A DNA stretch of 64,000 bases from Laspinema sp. D2d. GTDB taxonomy: Bacteria; Cyanobacteriota; Cyanobacteriia; Cyanobacteriales; Laspinemataceae. Within the stretch, counting starts at the first letter, position 1. Each line of letters opens with the position of its first letter. The stretch spans positions 18,891-82,890 of the forward strand of contig NZ_JAMXFC010000031.1 in the NCBI RefSeq assembly GCF_025370755.1, given 5' to 3'. The notes under the pieces are model-generated. The model saw only the letters and a program-made list of their open reading frames with translations. It was not told the DNA's origin and searched no databases. Shown here one piece after another: positions 1 through 8,785 of the stretch. The position numbers and the translations under genes were made by a program.

Positions 1-169
1 CCCTCAATTCACAACTCACGGGGACCATCTGCTGTTAGACCCGCTCAATTCGGTTTATCATAGAGGCATCGTTTTTAAAGAATCGACATAGAAGCAGGGT
101 CCAGCAATAGAAACCAAGCAGTTTCTGCCCTTTGCTTAAAAGCACATAGGTATAATTTGTATTGCACTA

Positions 170-919
170 ATGGAGAGTATTGCTATGACATCCACCCAAC
201 CTCAAGCGATCGCCTCTCAGGTGAAACTCACTCACTCCCTACCCCCCTTAGAAAATGGCGATCGCTTAATTCGTCCCGAATTTGAGCGCCGCTATCACGC
301 CATGCCTGATATCAAAAAAGCTGAACTCATTGAAGGAGTAGTTTATATGGCATCCCCCTTACGCTTTCGGTCCCATGCCGAACCTCATGGTGACTTAATC
401 GGGTGGTTGTGGACTTATAAAATTGCCACCCCCCAAGTTCAGATGGGAATTGAACCCACAGTGCGCCTAGATTTAGACAACGAACCCCAACCCGATGGCG
501 TCTTATTAATCAGTCCCGAAAACGGCGGACAATCCACCCTTGACGAACAGGGATACATCCAAGGCGCACCGGAACTCGTCGCTGAAATTGCCGCCAGTAG
601 CGCCGCTATTGACCTGGGGGATAAAAAACGAGCCTATCGCCGCAATGGGGTGAAAGAATATATTATTTGGCAAGTTTTTGATGAAAAAATTGAGTGGTTT
701 CGGTTAGAAGACGGCGATTATGTATCCGTATTACCCGATGAGCAAGGGATAATCCGTTCGCAAGTCTTCCCCGGATTGGGGTTGGATATTCCTAATCTCA
801 TCCAAGGGAATATGCAGCAAGTTTTGACAATTTTGCAACAAGGAATCAGTTCTCCGGAACATCAAGGGTTTGTGCAAGTATTAGGAGAAGATTCGGCTGA
901 ATCATCCCCTAATGCTTGA
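170..919 (+). CDS. Uma2 family endonuclease (DUF820)
   Basis: A 249-residue protein of the Uma2/DUF820 family, which has a PD-(D/E)XK nuclease fold and is greatly expanded in cyanobacteria; its cellular role is mostly unknown. The family pattern is visible: an early ELIEG segment, then QPDGVLL carrying the PD aspartate, then ELVAEIA with the second acidic residue, and a lysine-containing KRAYRRNGVKEYIIW helix and strand. The last ~45 residues are a polar extension. The ATG at 170 is used; an in-frame ATG at 185 (MTSTQ) is an equally plausible start. It stands alone upstream of a STAND ATPase. Family assignment is firm, substrate unknown. Confidence 0.85.
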   Translation: MESIAMTSTQPQAIASQVKLTHSLPPLENGDRLIRPEFERRYHAMPDIKKAELIEGVVYMASPLRFRSHAEPHGDLIGWLWTYKIATPQVQMGIEPTVRLDLDNEPQPDGVLLISPENGGQSTLDEQGYIQGAPELVAEIAASSAAIDLGDKKRAYRRNGVKEYIIWQVFDEKIEWFRLEDGDYVSVLPDEQGIIRSQVFPGLGLDIPNLIQGNMQQVLTILQQGISSPEHQGFVQVLGEDSAESSPNA

Positions 920-950
920 TTCTGGGATTAAGATTGGACTGCGATCGCCC

Positions 951-1187
951 CTATTGCTCATGTTCCGATACCTGGTTTTTCTCCTCCACCCCGGGGGCGA
1001 TCGCTACCCGACGGGTGACCCGTTGGATCCTACTGTCCTGCTGCACCGGCATCGCCTTGTCATAGCGAATATGCCAGAATGCGAGTCCATAGGTGAGAGC
1101 AACTCCGGCCCCCTCATGAATCAATCCGATCACAATCGTTGCCGTTGCTTCCACAATAATTGACCGAGTGCGCTTAGAAATCTGCAT
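951..1187 (-). CDS. Small hypothetical protein with one membrane helix
   Basis: A 78-residue open frame. I chose the ATG at 1187 because GAGG lies about 10 bases upstream of it; an extension to 1262 is open but has no such site. The N-terminal half (SKRTRSIIVEATATIVIGLI) resembles a short amphipathic segment leading into one hydrophobic helix, and the C-terminal ~30 residues are charged. I do not recognise the family. It is convergent with the Uma2 gene and ends 32 bases from it. It may be a genuine small membrane protein or a chance ORF. Confidence 0.4.
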   Translation of the reverse strand: MQISKRTRSIIVEATATIVIGLIHEGAGVALTYGLAFWHIRYDKAMPVQQDSRIQRVTRRVAIAPGVEEKNQVSEHEQ

Positions 1188-1224
1188 TACCTTATCCTCA
1201 AATTCGATAATGCAGTTGTAAAAT

Positions 1225-1362
1225 TTCGGGTATCCCCGAAAGCAAGGAAGCGCCGAAAGCACTATACTACAAACATTCGGATAGGTTCGGGGAGGGGGTT
1301 CGGTATCGGGATCCCGAAACTTTCCCGAAACTTTTTTCCGATTCCGGAACCCGAAAACTCGG
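1225..1362. promoter_or_regulatory. Cluster of TTCGG/CCGAA motifs upstream of the STAND gene
   Basis: At least nine TTCGG or CCGAA pentamers, often extended to CCCGAAA, are packed into 138 bases. They include the perfect 12-bp palindrome TCGGGATCCCGA at 1306-1317. The cluster ends about 25 bases before the start of the NB-ARC/TPR gene. It could be a regulator binding array or a small palindromic repeat cluster; no protein is assigned. Confidence 0.4.
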
Positions 1363-1387
1363 TTTTTACTCTCATTCCCTTGCAGCG

Positions 1388-3919
1388 ATGGCCAAAAGAG
1401 ACTCTTACGGCAATACTTTCAAAATACGAGCTAGGCTTCTGATTGAGGCATTGTTAGACTATGAACTCAACAACAGAGATCGGATTCCCAACCTGAACGT
1501 CAAGTGGGATAAAAAAGATAAAACTCTGCTCATCGTCAATACTACTCTGCAAGCGCTGCGGTATTTGGTAGGGGATAAAAACGGATTTAAACCGAGTCCC
1601 AAGACATCTGAGAAGCAACTCAGGAACACTATCGGCGAACTCCTCACCTATTGCCTCAGAGATTTCCTTGGCATCTTGGACGATAACCGCGCCCCCATAA
1701 AAGGATCTGAGGATTGGATATTTAACCTAAAATTGTGGAGTCAAGATAAAGAGGAGAACCTGCAACAACTAGAGCAACTGTGGGACGAGAAACAATCGCC
1801 CCAATCTCGCGACAGTCAAAGTGGATCGGTTTCCCCTGTAGTGGAAACGAATCGAGATACAACGCCGCCTCCACCACCCCAGAGCAAGGGGATCCAAACC
1901 GTGGGACTGGAAACCATCGCTGAAATCCCCGTATGGGTGGGGCGCGATGCTTTGTTACAGGAGTTAAAAACCAAATTACTCGCCCCCGAAACTCCCCCGA
2001 AAGTGCTGACGATGACTGGACAAGGGGGCATCGGCAAAACCAGTTTAGCGGTGAAACTCCTGGAAACCTTGGGGGTGCAGTTGCAACCGCCTACCCTCAC
2101 CGCCACCTGTCCCTATCAGAAAGCATTGTATTTAAAAACCTACCAAGGGACCAGTTTTGATGCCGTGGCAGAGTTTCTCCTGCGGGGATTAGACATCGAA
2201 ACCCCAGAACCCCTGAAAACCGCAGGGGAAAAAATCACCAAAATTCTGGAGGGGTTGACAAAACAGCGTAGCGTAGTCGTGCTGGATAACCTGGAAGATA
2301 TTTTACACCCCGCTCACCATCCCCACTGCGGTAAAGCGCTGTCTCCAGAATGGGGGGAGTTGCTTCATGCTTTTGTTTACAGCTATCATTGCTCAACCCT
2401 GATTCTCACCAGTCGAGAATTCCCCGTTGATTTGGCTGATAGTCGCTGCGAAGGTACGGAACCCGATCCCGATTTGGTGTTTGTGTACTCGCTAAAAGGG
2501 ATTGAGATTGACGCCGGAGTAGAACTGTTGAGGCAGCGTCAGCTAAAAGATAAGCAGGAAGATTTGCGTTGGGTATCCCAGCGAGTCGAGGGCCATGTCT
2601 TTTTGCTGACTCAATTAGCAGCAGTTGCCAGAGGTAAACCGGGTTATCTGCGGAAACATCCGGAACTCGTTACTAAAAAAGCAGAACCCATACTGCAAGT
2701 CCAACTAGAACGACAAAGTGAGGCAGGTTTAGACTTATTGCGGCGAATGTGCGTCTTGCGCGTGGCAACGGATCTGCGAGGATTGACATTTTTGCGATTG
2801 TATCAAGATGAATGGGAAACTCATAAGCTTTTAACCATCGCTGTCTCGTCTAATCAACCGATTCAGTTTACAGATAAAGAAATTACCGAAACCGAGTTGA
2901 TAGTCGAGGGCTTAGTCAACAGCAGTCTGGTCCAGATGCGTTATGACGAGCAAAAGTGTGAGCTATTTTATGACTTGCATCAAGTAATTGCAGATTTTAT
3001 GGGGCGCGAATCCGCACGACTCCCTCAGCTATTTCAACGAGTAAATCCATTGTTTCACTCTACTACCAGCTTTCAAATCCCCCAAAGTTTACAAGAGCTT
3101 AGTCCATTAAATGAATCTTTAATGTTTGCATTTCACCTGGGTGATGAAAGTAAGGTAGATGAATTGGGAATGACTCTAGTGAATTACGGCATCCGCTTGG
3201 GCAAGGCAAAGTTATTAGAAAATGTTGTTTTAGAAGAGGCAAATTTAAATCAAAATTACGATAAAGTAGAGGGATTAATAGGGTTAGCGCAAGTCCATTA
3301 CGATGTGGGAAATTGGAATGAAGCAGAACAATATCTTTTTAAATCTTTAAAAATTGCCCCAGGGAAAAATAAGAGAAAAAACATTGCTGCTGCACTTGAA
3401 CTGTTGGGTTCTATCGAGCAAAAACGCGGCAACTGGGATAAGGCAGAGCGTCTGTATCGGCAATCTTTGGAAGTTCATACCGAATTGGGCGATCTCTCCG
3501 GGATAGCAGGCATTTGGGGACTCTTGGGTTATATCGAGCAAAAACGCGGCAACTTGGATGAGGCGGAGCGTTTGTATCGGCAATCTTTGGAATTGACTAT
3601 CAAATTGGGCAATCACTCCAGGATGGCAGGTATTTGGGGACTCTTGGGTTCTATCGAGCAAAAACGCGGCAACTTGGATGAGGCAGAGCGTCTGTATCGG
3701 CAATCTTTGGAAGTTCATACTGAATTGGGCGATCTCTCCGGGATGGCAGGCATTTGGGGACTCTTGGGTTCTATCGAGCAAAAACGCGGCAACTTGGATG
3801 AAGCGGAGCGTCTGTATCGGCAATTTTTGGAAGTTCATACCGAATTGGGCGATCACTCCGGGATGGCGGCAGCCGTTTGGCGAGCGTTGGGAGATATCCA
3901 GCAAAAACGCAGCAACTAG
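1388..3919 (+). CDS. NB-ARC STAND ATPase with C-terminal TPR repeats, ending at a premature stop
   Basis: A STAND-type signalling ATPase of 843 residues. Residues 1-130 form an N-terminal domain that I recall at the front of other cyanobacterial NB-ARC proteins, followed by a Pro/Ser-rich linker. The NTPase carries the P-loop GQGGIGKT at 211-218 and a Walker B-like VVVLDNLEDI near 295-304. A winged-helix region (FYDLHQVIADFM) follows, and from about residue 640 to the end there are tetratricopeptide repeats of 40 residues. The stop is a TAG at 3917-3919, exactly where the other repeats read AACTTGGATGAG, and TPR-like sequence continues beyond it in the same frame. Bacterial STAND proteins of this layout often act in defence or signalling; the specific role here is unknown. 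It lies in an accessory stretch. Confidence 0.8.
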   Translation: MAKRDSYGNTFKIRARLLIEALLDYELNNRDRIPNLNVKWDKKDKTLLIVNTTLQALRYLVGDKNGFKPSPKTSEKQLRNTIGELLTYCLRDFLGILDDNRAPIKGSEDWIFNLKLWSQDKEENLQQLEQLWDEKQSPQSRDSQSGSVSPVVETNRDTTPPPPPQSKGIQTVGLETIAEIPVWVGRDALLQELKTKLLAPETPPKVLTMTGQGGIGKTSLAVKLLETLGVQLQPPTLTATCPYQKALYLKTYQGTSFDAVAEFLLRGLDIETPEPLKTAGEKITKILEGLTKQRSVVVLDNLEDILHPAHHPHCGKALSPEWGELLHAFVYSYHCSTLILTSREFPVDLADSRCEGTEPDPDLVFVYSLKGIEIDAGVELLRQRQLKDKQEDLRWVSQRVEGHVFLLTQLAAVARGKPGYLRKHPELVTKKAEPILQVQLERQSEAGLDLLRRMCVLRVATDLRGLTFLRLYQDEWETHKLLTIAVSSNQPIQFTDKEITETELIVEGLVNSSLVQMRYDEQKCELFYDLHQVIADFMGRESARLPQLFQRVNPLFHSTTSFQIPQSLQELSPLNESLMFAFHLGDESKVDELGMTLVNYGIRLGKAKLLENVVLEEANLNQNYDKVEGLIGLAQVHYDVGNWNEAEQYLFKSLKIAPGKNKRKNIAAALELLGSIEQKRGNWDKAERLYRQSLEVHTELGDLSGIAGIWGLLGYIEQKRGNLDEAERLYRQSLELTIKLGNHSRMAGIWGLLGSIEQKRGNLDEAERLYRQSLEVHTELGDLSGMAGIWGLLGSIEQKRGNLDEAERLYRQFLEVHTELGDHSGMAAAVWRALGDIQQKRSN
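3403..3916 (+). repeat. Near-identical 120-bp tandem repeats encoding TPRs
   Basis: Four to five head-to-tail units with a 120-bp period share the phrase ATCGAGCAAAAACGCGGCAA, with few differences between units. DNA-level similarity this high between TPR units suggests recent expansion or unit-to-unit gene conversion. Copy number is likely to vary between strains, and short-read assemblies may collapse the region. Confidence 0.85.
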
Positions 3920-4184
3920 GATGAGGCGGAGCATCTGTATCAGCAATCTTTGGATTGGAGTACAGAATTAAGCTCAACTTTGCATATTGCCACCACTTAT
4001 TTTGATATGGCATTACTTGAGCGACTACGCGGAAATGAAGCAATTGCCGAAGATTATTTGACCTTTTTATGACAATTCTAATCCTGCCGGTGCTAGAATT
4101 ATTGCCAGTGGCATCCGGGATATTCAGGAAACCATTCATGATGCTGAAACCTGGGAGAGGATTACAGGAGAATTTAACCCATGA
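3920..4184 (+). pseudogene. Detached C-terminal remainder of the STAND/TPR gene
   Basis: Right after the TAG at 3917 the same frame stays open for 50 codons (DEAEHLYQQSLDW... to EDYLTFL) and is clearly a further TPR, ending at TGA 4070. A second frame then opens over the T5 run at 4064-4068 and reads YDNSNPAGARIIASGIRDIQ to ITGEFNP, with its TGA at 4182-4184 overlapping the next ATG (ATGA). The simplest reading is one nonsense substitution (TTG to TAG) plus a one-base indel in the T run. Alternatively the last piece belongs to a separate small gene whose start has been lost. Confidence 0.55.
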
Positions 4185-4375
4185 ACGAACAACCGTCAAA
4201 ATCAATCTCTGAAATCTTTGAGGAAAGAACTCTGATTGATCGCGCTTTAAAAGTTGCCGCCAATCGTGCCTTTTTGCTTCACACACAATTGGGACGTCCG
4301 ATTGTAGTCTGGCAGGATGGAAAAATTGTCAAAATTCCCCCGGAAGAGATTTGCGTAGATGAAGAATATTTGTAA
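4181..4375 (+). CDS. Small hypothetical protein, coupled to the upstream frame
   Basis: A 64-residue acidic protein (MNEQPSKSISEIFEERTLID through KIPPEEICVDEEYL). Its start overlaps the stop of the upstream remnant as ATGA, the arrangement of translationally coupled genes. The pattern of a short helix (IDRALKVAANRAFLLHTQLG) followed by PIVVWQDGKIVKIPPEEI is one I have seen in short cyanobacterial proteins of unknown function. No function is claimed. Confidence 0.6.
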   Translation: MNEQPSKSISEIFEERTLIDRALKVAANRAFLLHTQLGRPIVVWQDGKIVKIPPEEICVDEEYL

Positions 4376-4420
4376 ACCCATAGGGACCATCCGGGGTTAC
4401 GGATCGCGGTCGAATTTCAA

Positions 4421-4446
4421 GGGTTAGAAACCGGGTTTCTTAACCC
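4421..4446. repeat. Dispersed GAAACCGGGTTTC hairpin in the 4376-4743 gap
   Basis: Nested inverted repeats, GGGTTA/TAACCC around GAAACC/GGTTTC, form a strong hairpin with one bulged base. The same core motif recurs at 29407-29471, near 51680 and near 58105. The rest of the 4376-4743 interval shows nothing I can assign beyond an AT-rich stretch just before the kinase gene. Confidence 0.6.
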
Positions 4447-4743
4447 GATGTTGGCAAGTCGCATGAGATATTGAACAGTTTTTATAGAATTGAGATAAAA
4501 GTCTGGGAATTGCGTAAATTGTTGTCATTTATTGACCTGATTGAGAACAAATGGTAAAATTTTAGTGAGATAAACTGGGCAAATTCTTTGCTGTATCATC
4601 ATTGTAGCCTAGGGGTCACCTCTTCAGTCCATTGAGCGAATCATCCTGAGATGCGATCGCCGCGTCAAGTTGCTGCAATCTTAGCAACAGGGCGGATCAG
4701 GGGGAGTAGAATACTATTGGGTGTCTATCTTGTCTTAAGGCTT

Positions 4744-6009
4744 ATGGTTTGGCAATCAGGTCAGTGTCTCTATGGCGATCGCTTTATAATCGACAAACAA
4801 ATCGGCAAGGGTGGACTGGGCATCACCTATTTAGCCCAAAATCAGCGGGGTCAGCTTTGGGTGATTAAAACCCTCAAAGATGAGGTGATGACCAATCCTG
4901 AATATGCCGAATATCGAGATAAGTATTTACGAGATTTTAAAGATGAAGCCCTGCGTTTGGCAATTTGTCGCCATCCTCATATTGTCCAGATTGAAAATGT
5001 CTTTCACCATGAGGGATTGCCCTGTATTGTTATGGAATACATTCAGGGGATGGATTTAGGGCAGCGAATTAAGCGATATGGACCCCTGAGCGAATTGGAG
5101 GCATTACGTTATATCCGCCAAGTAGGTGAGGCGTTGATGGTAGTCCATGAAAAGGGGCTATTGCATCGGGATTTGAAGCCTCATAATATTATGCTGAGGG
5201 CAGAACAAGATGAGGCAGTATTAATCGATTTTGGCATTGCTCGGGAGTTTATACCTGGGGTCACTCAAACTCATACGTTTGCCTTGACTCCAGCTTTTGC
5301 ACCGATTGAACAGTATGATGAACAGGCACAGCGCGGGGAATATACAGATGTTTATGCCTTAGCCGCCACTTTAGCAACTTTGGTGAAGGGTTCGAGTCCA
5401 CCGCCCTCATATATGCGGGCTGTTAAGGATCGGTTTAAGGTTCCGCAGGGGGTGAGTTACCCCGTCCAAGAGGCAATTAAACAGGGGATGGCGGTACAAC
5501 CCAAGGATCGCGTGCAGTCGGTGTCCGAGTGGCTGAAAATGTTGGATGTGGAACCGGAAATAGCAGCAATTTCTCCTTTTTATCGACCGTTAGCCCAGTT
5601 ATTAGCCGCTGGAAAATGGCGAGAAGCCGATGAAGAGACGGCAAAAATTATGCTTCAGGTGGCGGGACAAGAAGAGGGGGGATGGTTAGATGATGAAGAT
5701 ATTGAAAATTTCCCCGGTGAGGATTTGCAAGCGATTGATCGTCTGTGGTTAAAGTATAGCAATGGACGATTTGGGTTTTCTCGGCAAAAGTGTATTTATC
5801 AAAGTTTGGGGGGAACGAGAGATTATAATCAGGAAATTTGGGAAGCTTTAGCCGATCGCGTGGGATGGCGCAAGGGAGGGAATTGGTTAGACTTTGAGGA
5901 ACTTACTTTTAGCCTCCAAGCATCAGAAGCCCACCTCCCCTTTTTGTGGATCTGGTTGGTGTACGTTCGATTGGATTTGGCTCATCTTCTCTCTCATCCT
6001 TACTTGTAA
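4744..6009 (+). CDS. Serine/threonine protein kinase with C-terminal GUN4-like domain, 3' end frameshifted
   Basis: A Hanks-type kinase. I place the start at ATG 4744 (MVWQSGQ), which has AAGG just upstream and matches the usual beginning of these cyanobacterial kinases; the frame is open back to 4651. The glycine loop is GKGGLGITYLA, the catalytic loop HRDLKPHN starts at residue 141, and DFG is at 162. From about residue 273 the protein resembles GUN4 (FYRPLAQLLAAGKWREADEE, then RFGFSRQKCIYQSLGG). GUN4 itself binds porphyrins and activates Mg-chelatase; in kinase fusions the domain is probably a sensor. The last ~23 residues do not fit GUN4. Adding one T in the C4T5 run at 5937-5945 restores a family-like tail (GFGSSSLSSLLVRV) ending at 6023. 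Confidence 0.85.
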   Translation: MVWQSGQCLYGDRFIIDKQIGKGGLGITYLAQNQRGQLWVIKTLKDEVMTNPEYAEYRDKYLRDFKDEALRLAICRHPHIVQIENVFHHEGLPCIVMEYIQGMDLGQRIKRYGPLSELEALRYIRQVGEALMVVHEKGLLHRDLKPHNIMLRAEQDEAVLIDFGIAREFIPGVTQTHTFALTPAFAPIEQYDEQAQRGEYTDVYALAATLATLVKGSSPPPSYMRAVKDRFKVPQGVSYPVQEAIKQGMAVQPKDRVQSVSEWLKMLDVEPEIAAISPFYRPLAQLLAAGKWREADEETAKIMLQVAGQEEGGWLDDEDIENFPGEDLQAIDRLWLKYSNGRFGFSRQKCIYQSLGGTRDYNQEIWEALADRVGWRKGGNWLDFEELTFSLQASEAHLPFLWIWLVYVRLDLAHLLSHPYL

Positions 6010-6161
6010 GGGTTTTTGTATAAAAATCTCAGAGGTTCTTAAAATGTATGACATATTTCTGTGGGTCAAAGTCTGGTGAATTGCCTTGCGGTTAGCTGAT
6101 TTGAAAATAACTCCTAAGACAGCCTGTAGTTCCGGAACCGCTATATCTCCGAATTGTTTAC

Positions 6162-6190
6162 AAAAAAGCAGCCTCAAAAAAGGCTGCTTT
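6162..6190 (-). terminator. Terminator downstream of glmS
   Basis: AAAGCAGCC and GGCTGCTTT form a 9-bp stem, followed on the minus strand by a run of six T. It lies 25 bases past the glmS stop codon. Confidence 0.8.
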
Positions 6191-6214
6191 CTCTCACTTG
6201 AGGCTTGTTCCTAT

Positions 6215-8122
6215 TTACTCCACCGTGACTGACTTTGCCAAATTACGGGGTTGATCCACATCTAAACCGCGTCGGGCTGCTATGTGATAGGCGAGTAACT
6301 GTAACGGGATGACGGCCAAAATAGGTGAGAGCAACTCGTCTACAACGGGGACTTGTAAGACATCGTTAAAAATCTCTGCTGCGTCAAACCCATTTTGCGG
6401 CGTGACCCCAATCAGGCGGGCATCCCGCGCTTTTGCTTCTTGGGCGTTGGAAATCACTTTCTCGTAGACGGTTCCCGGCATGGCGATCGCCACTACCGGG
6501 ACTTTCGCATCCAAAAGGGCGATCGGTCCATGTTTCATCTCCCCTGCCGGATATCCTTCCGCATGGATATAGCTGATTTCCTTCAGCTTTAACGCCCCCT
6601 CTAAGGCGATCGGGAAATTAATCCCCCGTCCCAAAAAGATGAAATCCTGAGTCTCGGCAAATTCATGGGCCAACTCCTCAATACTACCTTCTTGAGAACT
6701 CAGCACCTGTTCAATTTGGACCGGAAGTTGGCGCAATCCTTGGATAATTTCCTCAATTCGCGCTTCTGGGAGGGTTTTGCGTTGATAGGCCAAGTCTAAG
6801 GCTAAACTATAAAAGGCCATCAACTGCGCTACAAAAGTCTTCGTTGCTGCTACCCCGATTTCAATTCCGGCATGGGTATTAATAATATCGCCGACGAGGT
6901 TACCCAAGGATGACTCGGGACGATTGGTAATCCCCAACAGTCGCGCTTGATAGGCAGCAGAAAGACCCGTTCGGCGCTGGTTTTCCATTGCCAGGGCCGC
7001 CAGAGTATCCGCCGTTTCACCCGACTGACTGATGCCGATCGCCAGGGTGTAGGGACGCAAGGGGGCCGGTGCATAGCGATATTCTGAGGCATAGTTGACC
7101 GAAGTAGGAATTCCCGCCAACTGTTCTAGCAAGTATTTTCCAACTAACCCGGCGTGCCAACTGGTACCACAAGCCAGGATTTCAATCTGTTGCAAATCCT
7201 GGTATAGTTCTGGATTAATCCCCAAATTAATGGGCGCAACTTGATTATCCCCCGGTTGCCACTCCCGGTTAAAATAGGCTTCCAAACAGGTGCGGACTAC
7301 TGCCGGTTGTTCGTAGATCTCCTTATGCATGAAGTGGCGAAATCCTTGTTTTTCCACCAGGACCGGGTTCAAGTTGAGGAGACGGGGAGTTTTTTTGAGG
7401 CGATCGCCTGCAAAATTATAAACCTCCACCCCTAACGGCGTCAAACGGGCCATTTCCTCATTTTCCAAGGACAAAATCGCCCGGGTATAGGGCATGATTG
7501 CCGGAGTATCCGAGGCACAGAAAAATTCCCCCTGTCCAAATCCCACCACTAAAGGGGCCTGCTGTCGGGCGACAATGAGTTCATCGGGGTAGTCACTACA
7601 AATGACCGCGATCGCAAATGCCCCTTCTAACTTATTGACCGCCTTGCGCACCGCCTCGAAAAACTGGGAGATTAACGGCATAAACCCCGGTGCATCCACC
7701 ATCGGTTCTGTCATCAACTCCGCAATTAAATGGGGGATGACCTCTGTATCCGTATCGGACCGAAATTCATGACCTCTACCCTTGAGTTCCTCACGCAACT
7801 CCCGATAATTTTCAATAATCCCATTTTGAACCACCGCAACTTTTGCATGATTGTCTGTATGGGGATGGGCGTTGTATTCCTCCGGTTTACCATGAGTCGC
7901 CCAGCGAGTATGTCCGATACCGATTTGAGCGGGATTGTCAATGCCTTGGATTTTTTCTCGCAGATTGTGCAACTTACCTTTTGCCCGGACACAATTAAGT
8001 TTACCGTCCCAAATCGTTGCCACACCTGCTGAATCGTAACCGCGATATTCTAGTTTTTCCAATCCGGCGAGTAAAATATCTTTCGCCGCTTGAGTGCCAA
8101 TATAGCCAACAATTCCGCACAT
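6215..8122 (-). CDS. glmS: Glutamine--fructose-6-phosphate aminotransferase (isomerizing)
   Basis: Makes glucosamine 6-phosphate from fructose 6-phosphate and glutamine, the first step toward UDP-GlcNAc for peptidoglycan and lipid A. At 635 residues it has the expected length. Cys2 of MCGIVGYIG is the glutaminase nucleophile after Met removal. The class II amidotransferase domain includes GHTRWATHG, and two SIS domains follow (ACGTSWHAG; LGRGINFPIALEGALKLKE). The C-terminus DQPRNLAKSVTVE is diagnostic. It lies next to psaC in the same orientation, a pairing I recall from other cyanobacteria. No glmS ribozyme was recognised upstream. Confidence 0.97.
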   Translation of the reverse strand: MCGIVGYIGTQAAKDILLAGLEKLEYRGYDSAGVATIWDGKLNCVRAKGKLHNLREKIQGIDNPAQIGIGHTRWATHGKPEEYNAHPHTDNHAKVAVVQNGIIENYRELREELKGRGHEFRSDTDTEVIPHLIAELMTEPMVDAPGFMPLISQFFEAVRKAVNKLEGAFAIAVICSDYPDELIVARQQAPLVVGFGQGEFFCASDTPAIMPYTRAILSLENEEMARLTPLGVEVYNFAGDRLKKTPRLLNLNPVLVEKQGFRHFMHKEIYEQPAVVRTCLEAYFNREWQPGDNQVAPINLGINPELYQDLQQIEILACGTSWHAGLVGKYLLEQLAGIPTSVNYASEYRYAPAPLRPYTLAIGISQSGETADTLAALAMENQRRTGLSAAYQARLLGITNRPESSLGNLVGDIINTHAGIEIGVAATKTFVAQLMAFYSLALDLAYQRKTLPEARIEEIIQGLRQLPVQIEQVLSSQEGSIEELAHEFAETQDFIFLGRGINFPIALEGALKLKEISYIHAEGYPAGEMKHGPIALLDAKVPVVAIAMPGTVYEKVISNAQEAKARDARLIGVTPQNGFDAAEIFNDVLQVPVVDELLSPILAVIPLQLLAYHIAARRGLDVDQPRNLAKSVTVE

Positions 8123-8364
8123 TTATCCGTTAACTCCTCTCGATACGGTGCAATGGATAGAATTTTAGTTTTTCCGTGCTGTTTCTGCTATAATTGCATC
8201 CCTTTATAGTTTCCTAACGTCTCAAGTGGCGATCGCCCGGTATGAGCAGAAATCGACAGTGCGATCGTGGATGCAAATAACCCCTACAGCAAGTTGATAG
8301 TCTCTTCCCCTGCCCAGTCTCTGATTCCGGAAATGAGTTCCCCTGGCCCGAAGACCCTCACGCG

Positions 8365-8393
8365 AAAAAAGAGGGGCGCAAAGCTCCCTCTTT
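8365..8393 (-). terminator. Terminator downstream of psaC
   Basis: A GC-rich stem (AAGAGGG with CCCTCTT) followed by six T on the minus strand, 65 bases past the psaC stop. It separates psaC from glmS transcription. Confidence 0.75.
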
Positions 8394-8457
8394 CTATTTA
8401 AACTCTAAATGTTTTAAAAGCACTCTTGAACCCAAAGTGCTTTCAAATCATCTATCT

Positions 8458-8706
<249 letters not shown>

Positions 8707-8756
8707 TTATAAGCTCCCAACGTGTTCTCAACAAATTTTTGGATCTGGTAATAGCC

Positions 8757-8785
8757 GCTTTAACCGCTAGAGTAACGGTTAAAGC
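8757..8785. promoter_or_regulatory. Perfect 10-bp inverted repeat in the psaC leader
   Basis: GCTTTAACCG at 8757-8766 and CGGTTAAAGC at 8776-8785, separated by 9 bases, about 55-80 bases upstream of the psaC ATG. It could be an RNA hairpin in the 5' untranslated region or a dimeric protein site. There is no T-run on the psaC strand, so a terminator is unlikely. Confidence 0.5.

Noticed and set aside
3347..4286. Long minus-strand frames opposite the TPR repeats
   Set aside because: They mirror the 120-bp repeats of the plus-strand gene and have no ribosome site or domain.
8123..8220. glmS ribozyme or riboswitch upstream of glmS
   Set aside because: The leader is short and none of the conserved glmS ribozyme segments are recognisable; that ribozyme is known from Gram-positive bacteria.
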